In this document: piece by piece, positions 18,590 to 26,755 of the stretch
How the letters are laid out: each line of letters begins with the position of its first letter
Numbering within the stretch: position 1 is the stretch's first letter
Source: Moraxella sp. K1664
Lineage (GTDB): Bacteria; Pseudomonadota; Gammaproteobacteria; Pseudomonadales; Moraxellaceae
Direction of reading: 5' to 3'
Length of the DNA stretch: 64,000 nucleotides
Assembly: GCF_039693965.1 (NCBI RefSeq)
Contig: NZ_CP155576.1
Location: 1,922,001-1,986,000 of the forward strand
Notes under the pieces: model-generated
Databases searched by the model: none
What the model saw: only the letters and a program-made list of their open reading frames with translations
What the model was told of the DNA's origin: nothing
Made by a program: the position numbers and the translations under genes

Positions 18590-19087
18590 TTAGGCTTTGT
18601 AGCGAATGACTGGTTGCCCAAACTGCACCACGTCAGCGTTAGATACCAAAATCTCTTCAATGATACCGCTTTGGGTGGCTTCTAGGGGGTTCATGATTTT
18701 CATGGCTTCGATGATACCAAGCTGGTCGCCTGCTTCTACTTTTTGTCCGACTTTGACAAAGGGTGGGTCGTTTGGGCTGGGGGCGGAGTAAAATACCCCG
18801 ACCATGGGCGATGTCTCAACCTTGCCGCTCGGAGTTTTTGGCGTGGGGGCGGTTGGTGCGGTACTGGCAGGAGCGGACATTTGGGGCATGGCAACGGTTT
18901 GCACCGCCACGTTACGGGTCAGATGAACATAGCTGTCATCGTTGCCCAGTTCTAGGTTTGCCAAATCTTTCTCTTCCATGAGTTCAATCAGCTCACGAAT
19001 CTGAGCGATGTCAATGGTGGCATTCGTTGCCGTCTGTGTTTTTGTGGATTGGGAAGTTGGTTTTTGGGTGTTTTTTAGAATGCCCAT
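18590..19087 (-). CDS. accB: Biotin carboxyl carrier protein of acetyl-CoA carboxylase
   Basis: A 165-residue BCCP. An N-terminal helical region ([23 protein letters not shown]) is followed by an Ala/Pro/Thr-rich flexible linker and the C-terminal biotinyl domain with EAMKIMN, where K130 is the biotinylation site. It passes carboxyl groups from AccC to the carboxyltransferase. It is the first gene of the accB-accC operon. Confidence 0.96.
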   Translation of the reverse strand: MGILKNTQKPTSQSTKTQTATNATIDIAQIRELIELMEEKDLANLELGNDDSYVHLTRNVAVQTVAMPQMSAPASTAPTAPTPKTPSGKVETSPMVGVFYSAPSPNDPPFVKVGQKVEAGDQLGIIEAMKIMNPLEATQSGIIEEILVSNADVVQFGQPVIRYKA

Positions 19088-19294
19088 GCCGTCACCTTAT
19101 AAAATGTAAAAGTTTATTGTAACAAATTTTTTCAAAATCGCCTAGTGGCAATCATCGGCGTTATTGTTAAAATCGGTAACGCCAAAATTTGTGTTATCAT
19201 CAGGTGCATAGTGTACATGCGTACGGATATTTTGCAAGTATTTTTTGCAATTTTGGGTAAATTTTTTACAAAAATGGGGTAAATTGGGTAAAAC

Positions 19295-19325
19295 AATGAT
19301 TAAAAATGAGTAATTTTTAATCATT
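19295..19325. other. AT-rich perfect palindrome in the accB upstream gap
   Basis: The 369-base gap 19088-19456 separates divergent accB and the lipoprotein gene and holds no gene. AATGATTAAAAAT and ATTTTTAATCATT are perfect 13-base inverted arms with a 5-base spacer. It is too AT-rich to be a convincing terminator; it could be an operator or chance. Confidence 0.4.
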
Positions 19326-19456
19326 TTTGATGTCTGGATCATCAATAAATGTCCTTTAAAATCGTCTTTATAAACTGGGTTGGGCTTGTTGCCAAGACTG
19401 GGGTGTAGTAAAATTGATTTTAATTGGCAATGATTGTGTTTTGACTGGGGTGTTTT

Positions 19457-19792
19457 ATGAAATTATTTTTTAAAATAGGTGTTGTGTTTACTGCCGTTAT
19501 TTTATCTGCTTGTGGTGGTATAAATGAGCAAGTGCGACAACATGATGACTATTTACCAAATGATAATGGGGTTAAAAAGGCTTATGATGGATTATATGCA
19601 AATTTATCCAATAGCCTAAAAGTTGCCTTAGAAGATAATCAAAAAAAGTGGCAACAAGACACTTTTAAAAACTGCACTAAAAATCCACAAACACAAAAGC
19701 AGTGCCAAGCAACTGCCAATCATCATCGCTTGTCGGTATTGACCCATCATCAAAGACATCTTGCTAATTTATTAAACTTCCTGCAAAACTAG
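19457..19792 (+). CDS. Lipoprotein, N-terminal part of a split gene
   Basis: 111 residues beginning with a lipoprotein signal peptide (FKIGVVFTAVILSACGG; lipobox LSAC, Cys at residue 19). The mature part is hydrophilic and helical with a possible Cys pair. The frame ends at TAG (19790-19792) inside a REP-like insertion. Beyond that stop the same frame stays open to 20281, so this is the front half of an originally longer lipoprotein gene. The short product may still be made. No known family recognised. Confidence 0.65.
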   Translation: MKLFFKIGVVFTAVILSACGGINEQVRQHDDYLPNDNGVKKAYDGLYANLSNSLKVALEDNQKKWQQDTFKNCTKNPQTQKQCQATANHHRLSVLTHHQRHLANLLNFLQN

Positions 19793-19894
19793 TTTTCCGC
19801 TCGCCCTGAGCTTGTCGAAGGATGGCGGAAAACCGTTATGGTTCGACAAGCTCACCACGAACGGTTTTCTTTAATCTGGGGTTTTGCAGGAATT
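19776..19894. repeat. Family E REP-like element, unoccupied copy
   Basis: A 119-bp element bounded by ACTTCCTGCAAAAC and GTTTTGCAGGAATT. The centre is a hairpin of GAGCTTGTCGAA and TTCGACAAGCTC around GGATGGCGGAAAACCGTTAT. ATTAA lies on both sides. The same element, with an IS110 copy inserted at its CT, is found at 25546-26908 and 58198-59559. The TCGACAAGCTCA-type motif is widespread as a REP sequence in proteobacteria. Confidence 0.85.
19801..19811 (+). other. Vacant IS110 target site (CT core at 19806-19807)
   Basis: TCGCCCTGAGC equals the joined left and right flanks of both IS110 copies (TCGCCCT and CTGAGC sharing the CT core). It also matches both target guides of the predicted bridge RNA. 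Confidence 0.7.
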
Positions 19895-20281
19895 CTATTA
19901 AACAAAGAATTAAACGGTTTGGAAAAAACTGATGGCAAATACGTTGGTGCTTTTGATGCTTATTGTATGTGCGGTGCCGTTTTTCCTTTTATCGATACAA
20001 AAAATAACACAATCATTTGGAAAGACTTTTGTACTAACGTTATTGAAAAACACTCCATTGATAACGTGCTTTTGTCAGATGATGGCATAAGTTTTATCAT
20101 GACAAATAAAAGTGGCTCCAACTATGAGCTGATGGTTAAATATCATCAAAATGGGCTATATAAAGTCATGATGAATGGCGATTATGATTTAAATCAAACG
20201 GTATACATCCCAACTTACCTTGCAAATAAAAAACTTTATCCTGTTGATGCGGATTTGATTTGTGGGGATTTTGATGGGTGA
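19838..20281 (+). pseudogene. C-terminal part of the split lipoprotein gene
   Basis: An open frame of 147 codons whose first 20 or so residues (MVRQAHHERF...) are only the translated REP-like repeat, a common annotation artefact. The genuine protein begins about NKELNGLEKTDGKYVGAFDAYCMCG and includes a Cys pair (YCMCG) and a beta-rich domain. It is in the same frame as the lipoprotein fragment 19457-19792, separated only by one TAG. I read the two as halves of one gene interrupted by the element. Function unknown. Confidence 0.6.
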
Positions 20282-20297
20282 TAAATAAGAAAGTTTT

Positions 20298-20447
20298 TGC
20301 ACCCAAGAAATTTTAAAATTACCACAAACGCAATGATGTTTGGATGTGGGGGCGTGCTGTGCGTGCCTATAAAAATAGCAATATTAAAGGACATGTGCGG
20401 AGCCGATTCTTACAGACTCATGACAAATATCAAGTTCGTTGGGTGTA
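20298..20447. repeat. Family B repeat, copy B1
   Basis: About 150 bp, from TGCACCCAAGAAATTTT to AAGTTCGTTGGGTGTA, with an internal GGGGCGTGCTGTGCGTGCC hairpin. It is homologous along its length to 21253-21404 and 41163-41310. It lies just after the split lipoprotein gene. The ORF readable through it is not a gene. Confidence 0.75.
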
Positions 20448-20549
20448 ACCCCAATATGATTGTTAAAAATGAGAAGGATAAAATATTTTACCCTTATATA
20501 TCAAATTGCAAAAACCATCCAACCAACCACCCCTGTGTTTGGCATAACA

Positions 20550-21161
20550 TTAAGAAACAATCTCATCAAGCCATGCTGGTCTAACCCATTTGGGGGCGTC
20601 GATGAATTTAAAATTTGCCATTTTGTGCAGTAGCTCTTCGCTGTTGTCGGCGATGCACAAAAGCTGTAAATTCTCTTTGGGCATAAACCCACTCTCGGCA
20701 GTCTTGGCGAGCATGTCAAGTAGCGGGTCAAAGAAATGAGCGACATTTAATAAGCCGATGGGTTTGCGGATGAGATTAAGCTGAGTGATGGACAGCACTT
20801 CAAACAGTTCTTCATACGTCCCCAAACCGCCTGCCATGACGATAAAGCCGTCCGCCAGTTCGATGAGCTTGGTTTTGCGAGTGACCATGTCGGGGGTTTC
20901 GATGAGTTCGGTCAGTCCCAGATGGGCGACTTCTTTTTGTTTTAAAAAGGTGGGAATCACGCCAATGACTTCTCCGTCATGCGATAACGTGCTGTCGGCA
21001 AGCGTTCCCATGAGTCCGACATTGCCCCCACCATAGACAAGGCGGATGTTATGATGGGCAAGGCGTTCGCCTAGGATTTGGGCGTGATGATAATAATCGG
21101 GAATCTCACCAAAGTTAGAACCACAATAGACGGTGATGTTATTTAGCTTGATGGCAGACAT
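20550..21161 (-). CDS. LOG-family (TIGR00730) nucleotide phosphoribohydrolase-like protein
   Basis: A 203-residue Rossmann-like protein of the LOG/lysine-decarboxylase-like family. Conserved features are VYGGGNVGLMG (near 43-53) and the MAGGLGTYEELFEV stretch, a variant of the PGGxGTxxE active-site motif. Characterised members release the base from cytokinin riboside monophosphates or AMP-like nucleotides. Older annotations as lysine decarboxylase are wrong for this type. It is monocistronic, flanked by two family B repeats. Confidence 0.85.
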   Translation of the reverse strand: MSAIKLNNITVYCGSNFGEIPDYYHHAQILGERLAHHNIRLVYGGGNVGLMGTLADSTLSHDGEVIGVIPTFLKQKEVAHLGLTELIETPDMVTRKTKLIELADGFIVMAGGLGTYEELFEVLSITQLNLIRKPIGLLNVAHFFDPLLDMLAKTAESGFMPKENLQLLCIADNSEELLHKMANFKFIDAPKWVRPAWLDEIVS

Positions 21162-21252
21162 AAAAACTCGCTATATTTTACTTATTTATAAAGGTAATTT
21201 GTGGGTGTTGTTACAAAAAAATTTAAATGACATTTATCAAAAGTCATTAATG

Positions 21253-21404
21253 TACACCCGAGAAACTTTAAAATTATCACAAACATAATGAAGTTTGGGT
21301 GTAGGGGCGTGCTGTGCACGCCTATAAAAATTGGCATGTTATCAAAGGACGTGCGGAGCCAGTCCCTACAAAGCCTGTGGTAAATATTAAGTTTGTTGGG
21401 TGTA
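21253..21404. repeat. Family B repeat, copy B2, with 5-bp flanking duplication
   Basis: 152 bp from TACACCCGAGAAACTTT to AAGTTTGTTGGGTGTA, with GTAGGGGCGTGCTGTGCACG inside. TAATG lies directly outside both ends (21248-21252 and 21405-21409). It fills most of the gene-free gap 21162-21489. Confidence 0.8.
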
Positions 21405-21489
21405 TAATGCCATTTTGTCAAAACAATAAACACCCTAATTTAACAAAACTTTGATAAAAAATCAATGATGGCTTGGGTGGTATGGTGTG

Positions 21490-22431
21490 TCAAGATGATT
21501 TGAACAAACGACTTTTTAGCGCGCCCACATAACGCCATGGCTGTACCGTGCCAAGCCCCATGCCGATGAGCCCTAGCACCATGACGCTGTTTAGGGGTTC
21601 GCCCAAGAGTGGCACGGCAAGTAAGGCTGAGATAAACGGGGCAAGACTGGCAAGTCCGCCAGCGAAAAACGCCCCAAGTCGCTCAACCGCCAGCGAATAC
21701 GTCATCGTGGCAAATATCATCACCATGACGCTATGAAACGCCCCTTGGATGATGGCATGCGACAAAGCAACGCCACCAAAGCCCAAACCGCCCACACCCA
21801 GATACAGTAGCACGCCATAGATGGGCAGGTAGAGTATCGCTGACCAGATGGCGGTGCTACACATGACTTGCCATGGGCTAAATCCCCATTCTTTTAGCAT
21901 GATACCATAACCTGCCCAACAGCAGGCACAGATGACGAACAGTATATCGCCCACGCCAAAGGACAAGCCCTTGATGAGCATGAGAGCGGTCATGAGCATG
22001 AGTGTGATGATGATAAGGATGAGTGCGATTTTGGTGTCGTGGTCGGGGCGTTTTTTGAGCAGTAGGAGCATGAGCAGGGCGGTGGCGACAGGTATCATGC
22101 CATTTAAAAACACCGCCCCATGCACCACAGGGGCGAGCAAAAAAGCACTGTACACAAGCGAGCTATAACCGACCCCACCAAACAGTGCTAAGATGACGGC
22201 TTTGGGTTGCCACAAAAACGCCATGTTTCGCCGATAGATGAGTATGGGCAAAAGTAGCCCTGCCGACACGCCAAAACGCACGGCGATGATGTCCCACGCT
22301 GATATGCCCCAACTGGCATTTAGGCGAGCGAGCAAGCTAAAACTGCCCCACACGAGCATGGTCAGCACGATACAGACATAGCCTTGGGCGGTGGGCGAGA
22401 GCTGACAAAACAGCTGGCGTAAATGAGTCAT
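21490..22431 (-). CDS. EamA/DMT-family membrane transporter
   Basis: About 313 residues with ten predicted membrane segments, arranged as two EamA repeats of five. Family marks are MLVWGSFSLLAR near the N-terminus and the late GEPLNSVMVLGLIGMGLG. Drug/metabolite transporters of this kind export amino acids or other metabolites; the substrate cannot be read. I start at ATG 22431 (MTHLRQ), since the longer frame opens with TTG. It is 51 bases downstream of xseA on the same strand and may be co-transcribed. Confidence 0.82.
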   Translation of the reverse strand: MTHLRQLFCQLSPTAQGYVCIVLTMLVWGSFSLLARLNASWGISAWDIIAVRFGVSAGLLLPILIYRRNMAFLWQPKAVILALFGGVGYSSLVYSAFLLAPVVHGAVFLNGMIPVATALLMLLLLKKRPDHDTKIALILIIITLMLMTALMLIKGLSFGVGDILFVICACCWAGYGIMLKEWGFSPWQVMCSTAIWSAILYLPIYGVLLYLGVGGLGFGGVALSHAIIQGAFHSVMVMIFATMTYSLAVERLGAFFAGGLASLAPFISALLAVPLLGEPLNSVMVLGLIGMGLGTVQPWRYVGALKSRLFKSS

Positions 22432-22482
22432 GAACACTACCAAGCGATGGATGGGTGGGCAGATGGGCGATACAAAAACCGC

Positions 22483-23988
22483 CTATTTTACCACAGCCTT
22501 GATACGCCCGTCATGAAATTCGATGTCAATCTCGTCTTGTCTGATGGTGTTCGATGAGCCAATGACATGCCCGTCTTGATGGATGAGTGCGTAGCCTTTG
22601 GTTAGGGTGCGGGCAGGGTGTTGTACCAAAATCATGCTTTGTAAGTGGCGAGTCTCATCACGCAAGGCGGATAAGCGGGGCAGTAGTGCTTTGTGCCGAG
22701 ATAGAGTGTGGACGGTGGTTTGGCGAGCGTGTTTGATGTGTTCGTGAGCGGTTTTGTGCTGACGGGTGAGCAGGTCGCTGATGGCAGATGAGAGCGTGTG
22801 GGTGCGGTATTTGGCATGACTGCTTAGCGTGCTTAATAAAAAGTCGCTGTCTTTTTTGGCAAGTTTTAGGGTTTGGCTTGCCCCGTGATGGACGCTTTTC
22901 ATGGCAAGATGGCTTTGCTCTTTGGCGTGGTGCAGGCGAGTGCGACTGATGTCGTTGATGGTGGTTATGGCACCTTTGGCAAGGGCGACCATTGTGACCA
23001 GATGGTTTTCGATGGCTAGGATGACCTTAGATGGCGTATCAAAGCGAGTGTGTGCCACTTCATCGAGTAGCACCTTATCACGCTCATGCCCGATACCGAC
23101 CCACACAGGCATGGGCGATTCGGCAACCAATGCCGACAGCTCATAGTCATTAAGATACGCCAAATCGCCCACCGCTCCGCCCCCACGGATGATGACGAGC
23201 AGGTCGGCATGATGGGCGTGACTGGCATAAAACTCACCGATGGCGTGCGTGATGGCTGTCCTTATCTCGCTTGGGGCGTGATTGCCCTGAAAGGTGGCGT
23301 GATGATAATAGAACTGGCACGCCCCCGTCTGTGCCAATCTGTCCGCTTCGGCACGAAAATCACCCAGTCCTGCCGCCTGCTCGGGGGCGATGACGATGAC
23401 ATGACGGATGTCAAAGGGGGTGGGTAGGGCTTTATTTAGGGCGGTCAGTCCTTCATCATGTAGGCGTTTTAGCATGGCGTTATAAGCCTGAGCCAATGCC
23501 CCGAGCGTGTAAGTGGGGTCAATGTCGCTTATATTAATACTAAACCCGTACTGCGGATGAAAACTTGCCGAACCTTTTATCAGCACCGCCAGTCCTGCCG
23601 AGAGCGGTTTGCCTGTCTCACGGGTGAATTTGCCGACAACCGCATTTGCCTGATATCGCCACAACGTCGCCCGAGTACTGGCGATGATGTTGCCGTTATC
23701 GTCCTTTTCGGCAAGTTCAAAATAATAATGCCCACCCTTGGTATTGACCGCTCGCAGTTCTGCTTGTATCCACACTTCATGGTCAAAGGTGTCGCTGATG
23801 ACCAGTTTTACCGCTTCTAGGTAGCTACTTAGCGATAACTGCACCCCTGCCAATGTCGGCTCATCAGATACGCCATTCATCTCATCGGCGATGGCTTGAT
23901 GTAGGGCGTTGATGTCGGTGTTGTCTTGGGTCTGTGCTAGTCTGTCTAGGTTTTGGTCTAGGGCGGTCAAGATGGCTTTGTGGTTCAT
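22483..23988 (-). CDS. xseA: Exodeoxyribonuclease VII large subunit
   Basis: About 501 residues. An N-terminal OB-fold (LVISDTFDHEVWIQAELRAV; GGHYYFELAEKD) is followed by the catalytic domain with RGGGAVGDLAYLNDYELS and VGIGHERDKVLLDEVAHTRFDTPS, then a coiled C-terminal region. With XseB it degrades single-stranded DNA from both ends. I start at ATG 23988 (MNHKAIL) because the longer frame begins at TTG 24048. A family A repeat begins 68 bases upstream. No xseB is in the window. Confidence 0.93.
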   Translation of the reverse strand: MNHKAILTALDQNLDRLAQTQDNTDINALHQAIADEMNGVSDEPTLAGVQLSLSSYLEAVKLVISDTFDHEVWIQAELRAVNTKGGHYYFELAEKDDNGNIIASTRATLWRYQANAVVGKFTRETGKPLSAGLAVLIKGSASFHPQYGFSINISDIDPTYTLGALAQAYNAMLKRLHDEGLTALNKALPTPFDIRHVIVIAPEQAAGLGDFRAEADRLAQTGACQFYYHHATFQGNHAPSEIRTAITHAIGEFYASHAHHADLLVIIRGGGAVGDLAYLNDYELSALVAESPMPVWVGIGHERDKVLLDEVAHTRFDTPSKVILAIENHLVTMVALAKGAITTINDISRTRLHHAKEQSHLAMKSVHHGASQTLKLAKKDSDFLLSTLSSHAKYRTHTLSSAISDLLTRQHKTAHEHIKHARQTTVHTLSRHKALLPRLSALRDETRHLQSMILVQHPARTLTKGYALIHQDGHVIGSSNTIRQDEIDIEFHDGRIKAVVK

Positions 23989-24055
23989 GGTGGCTGTTTT
24001 AAAGTAAAAAGGTAAAAGGTAGAAAATAGAAAGGCATTGAAAGGGCAAATAATAC

Positions 24056-24358
24056 TAGGGCGTGTTGAATATTGGTATTTGCCATGAAAAATAGGAAAAA
24101 TCGCAGGCTGATAGTCATTCTCAACTTAAAATAGTAACTTATTGATTTTTAAAAATTATTTTTTGGTTGTAGGGGCGAATTGCAATTCGCCCTTGATAAA
24201 TCAATCACTTATACAAAGTTGAGAATGGGGCAAATTAAGTTAAAATCTTAAAAATTACCTGATTCAGTGGGCGGATAGCCATTTTTCATGCAAAAATTAA
24301 TTAAAGCGTTAAATTTATCATATTTATCAATAATGGCATCAATGTTTGGCACGCTCTA
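24056..24358 (+). repeat. Family A repeat, copy A2, interrupted by a family C repeat
   Basis: Begins TAGGGCGTGTTGAATATTGG and ends CAATGTTTGGCACGCTCTA. Without the nested family C element (24116-24227) about 191 bp remain, close to intact A copies. The gap between xseA and the NIF3-like gene (about 516 bases) holds these two repeats and no gene. Confidence 0.75.
24116..24227. repeat. Family C repeat, intact copy nested in A2
   Basis: 112 bp between CATTCTCAACTT and AAGTTGAGAATG (12-bp perfect inverted ends), with the GGGGCGAATTGCAATTCGCC hairpin inside. It splits a family A element, so it inserted after that element. Confidence 0.8.
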
Positions 24359-24504
24359 AGATTGTAACAGATTTTTGATGATTTATGAATGCTGGTGGTG
24401 GTAAAGGATTGGGTTTTAATTTAAAATTGCCAAAATGCCATAAATAACGTAACATAGCAAAGACTTTGAACAATTTTAAATTGAGTAACGCACAAAGGCA
24501 CACC

Positions 24505-25278
24505 ATGAGCAAAAACACCCCAATTATCCCTACCAATTTAGCAAAATTTTGCGATGACTATTTACAAGCAAGCGAATTTAACGACTATTGCCCCAACGGT
24601 CTGCAAGTCGATGCCGATACGCCCATCAGCAGGGTCATCACAGGCGTTACCGCTTGCCAAGCCTTGATAGATAAGGCGATAGAGCATAACGCCCAAGCGA
24701 TATTGGTACATCATGGCTATTTTTGGAAAGGCGAGCCTGCTCCACTGGTCGGCATGAAAGGCAAACGCATTCGCACCCTGCTCCAACATAACATTTCACT
24801 CATCGCCTATCATCTGCCCCTTGATGCTCACCCTGTCATCGGCAATAATGCGGTGCTTGCCGGTGAGCTTGGCTTGACCATAACAGGGGCGTTATATCCC
24901 CATGAAAAACACCCTGTGGGTAATGTCGCCACCTGTTCGCCCACGACATCTGCCGATTTTGCCAAAAAAATCGAGCAAGTGTTGGGGCGTACACCCCTGC
25001 ACATCAGCGATGACCCTAACCGCACCCTAACCAAAATCGCCCTATGCACAGGTGGCGCCCAAGACATGATAACCCAAGCTCATGCTATGGGTTGTCAGGC
25101 GTTTATCTCGGGGGAAGCGTCCGAGCGTACCACGCATTTGGCACGAGAGCTGGGCGTGGATTATTTTGGGGCGGGTCATCACGCAACCGAACGGGGCGGT
25201 ATCAAGGCATTGGGCGAGCATTTGGCGGACGTGCTTGGGCTTGATGTGGTTTTTGTGGATATTGATAATCCTGTTTAA
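24505..25278 (+). CDS. NIF3-like dinuclear metal centre protein (YbgI family)
   Basis: About 257 residues of the NIF3/DUF34 family, a metal-binding fold often annotated as 'GTP cyclohydrolase I type 2' without evidence for that reaction. Metal ligands are visible in ILVHHGYFW (two His), the AYHLPLDAH stretch and the C-terminal GHHATERGG. I start at ATG 24505 (MSKNTPII), preceded by AAAGG at a good distance. Function of the family is unsettled. It is monocistronic, upstream of the first IS110 copy. Confidence 0.85.
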   Translation: MSKNTPIIPTNLAKFCDDYLQASEFNDYCPNGLQVDADTPISRVITGVTACQALIDKAIEHNAQAILVHHGYFWKGEPAPLVGMKGKRIRTLLQHNISLIAYHLPLDAHPVIGNNAVLAGELGLTITGALYPHEKHPVGNVATCSPTTSADFAKKIEQVLGRTPLHISDDPNRTLTKIALCTGGAQDMITQAHAMGCQAFISGEASERTTHLARELGVDYFGAGHHATERGGIKALGEHLADVLGLDVVFVDIDNPV

Positions 25279-25330
25279 AGGGGTGTTTGCCAATGATATT
25301 TTTAAAAAATATCCCATTTACAACGCCATA

Positions 25331-25425
25331 TAACAGATTGATGTATTAAGGGCAAATGGGATTTGCCCCTACAACCCAAAAAATGGCATAATAATCAATC
25401 ATCTACCATTTTAAATTGGCATTCA
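25331..25425. repeat. Degenerate family C repeat
   Basis: GGGCAAATGGGATTTGCCC with ACAACCCAAAAAATGG and CATTTTAAATTGGCATTC follows the family C plan but the termini are decayed. It sits in the non-coding gap between the NIF3-like gene and the IS110-carrying element. Confidence 0.55.
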
Positions 25426-25578
25426 AGTAAAAACACCATTTGCAAAAGTAACTCATTTGGCTTGTCTTTTTTGGTATTATTTTTTAAAAAATAATGGTAA
25501 AATTAGCCGATTTTTGTTTGTATTGTAAATTTTAAAATTTATTAAACTTCCTGCAAAACCAGGTTTTCCGTTCGCCCT

Positions 25579-25774
25579 TGTATCAACCCAACACCAAACC
25601 TAGATTATCTGCTAGAATGTTGTTGGGTTATACAAGCAAAGAGAACACGGGTTCGCCCTTAGTGTCTTAACACTGGTGCTCAGATGGTGTCCTTTGCTTG
25701 TCATCTTAACTCTGAATGGTATCTAAGTGCGTTTATTAAAACAGACACTGCATAAACAAGGCAAGAGACAGATG
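25579..25774 (+). ncRNA. Predicted bridge RNA of IS110 copy A
   Basis: Three structures fit the bridge-RNA plan known from IS621. First, a 5' stem-loop: TGTAT/AACCCAACA (25579-25593) with TGTTGGGTTATACA. Second, a target loop closed by ACAAGCAAAG (25632-25641) and CTTTGCTTGT (25692-25701), with left guide TTCGCCCT (25652-25659), hairpin AGTGT-CTTA-ACACT, and right guide GCTCAG (25678-25683), the complement of CTGAGC. Third, a donor loop closed by CATCT/CTCT and AGAG/AGATG, with ATGGTATCT (25716-25724) identical to the IS right end and ACAAG (25756-25760) complementary to CTTGT at the left end. Seen in sequence; the RNA itself is inferred. Confidence 0.72.
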
Positions 25775-26755
25775 ATACACTATATTGGCATAGACATCAG
25801 CAAAGCAAAGTTTGATGTTGCATTTATAAACCCAAGCACAAATAAAGTAAAAACCAAGGTTTTTAACAACAACAAAGCAGGCTTTGATTTACTGCTTGCT
25901 TGGTTAAAAACCAATGTCAGCAATCATCTTGATGAGCTACACATCATCCTAGAAGCAACAGGGGTTTATCATGAACACCTAAGTGAGTTTCTTGATGATA
26001 ATAATATCAAGCAAAGCATTGTCAATCCTAACTATGTCCGCAAATTTGCAGACAGTTTGGGGGTAATCCATAAAACTGATAAAAAAGACAGCATTATTTT
26101 ATCAAGGTATGGTTATAGCCACAAGCCTGAGGTTTGGGTAGCACCTAGCATTGAAGCCAAACAGCTAAAAGCTCTATTGGCTCGCTTAGAAGCACTCAAA
26201 GAAGATTTGCAACGAGAGCAAAACCGACAAGAGTTGCTCTTATCACCCAATCTGCCCGATTTGGTTAAAGCATCCATGCAAACAGTCATCAGTGTCCTTC
26301 AAGAGGAAATTGCCAAACTCACCAAAGACATTGATGACTTTGTTGACAAACAACCAAGTTTAAAGCAAGACAAAACCTTACTTGAAACCATTGACGGTAT
26401 TGGTTCTGTTATTGCCAAAGAAGTGGTATGCTTAATACATACCAAACAATTTAAAAAAGCCTCACAGATGGCTTCGTTTTTAGGCTTAATACCCAAACAA
26501 AGACAGTCAGGTGTCTTTAAGGGAGCAACCAAACTGTCCAAACAAGGGCAAGTCTCTTTGCGTGCTAAGCTGTATATGTCTGCAATGAGTGCCATTCGTT
26601 ATAATAGCACCATTAAGGCATTTTATGAACGATTACAACAAAACGGTAAAACCAAAATGCAAGCCTTATGTGCTTGTATGCGTAAATTGGTACATATCTG
26701 TTTTGGTGTTATCAAAACCCAAACATCCTTTGAGCAACAAGTATCTTTAAGTTAG
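25772..26755 (+). CDS. IS110-family transposase (bridge-RNA-guided recombinase), copy A
   Basis: About 327 residues. The N-terminal RuvC-like DEDD domain shows GIDISK (first Asp, residue 8), LEATGVYHE (Glu) and KTDKKD (Asp pair). A helical linker follows, then the C-terminal Transposase_20 domain with a helix-hairpin-helix-like IDGIGSVIAKEV and the QSG stretch (LIPKQRQSGVFKG) that carries the likely catalytic serine. All key residues are intact. I start at ATG 25772; an in-frame GTG 45 bases upstream lies inside the predicted guide RNA. The ATG is in the closing stem of the donor loop. Confidence 0.92.
   Translation: MIHYIGIDISKAKFDVAFINPSTNKVKTKVFNNNKAGFDLLLAWLKTNVSNHLDELHIILEATGVYHEHLSEFLDDNNIKQSIVNPNYVRKFADSLGVIHKTDKKDSIILSRYGYSHKPEVWVAPSIEAKQLKALLARLEALKEDLQREQNRQELLLSPNLPDLVKASMQTVISVLQEEIAKLTKDIDDFVDKQPSLKQDKTLLETIDGIGSVIAKEVVCLIHTKQFKKASQMASFLGLIPKQRQSGVFKGATKLSKQGQVSLRAKLYMSAMSAIRYNSTIKAFYERLQQNGKTKMQALCACMRKLVHICFGVIKTQTSFEQQVSLS

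Noticed and set aside
19295-19325. AT-rich palindrome as a transcription terminator
   Set aside because: The stem has only two G-C pairs and lies upstream of both divergent genes, not after a stop codon.
20297-20584. 95-codon plus-strand ORF
   Set aside because: It reads through repeat B1 and the end of the LOG-family gene on the other strand; no ribosome site or family similarity.
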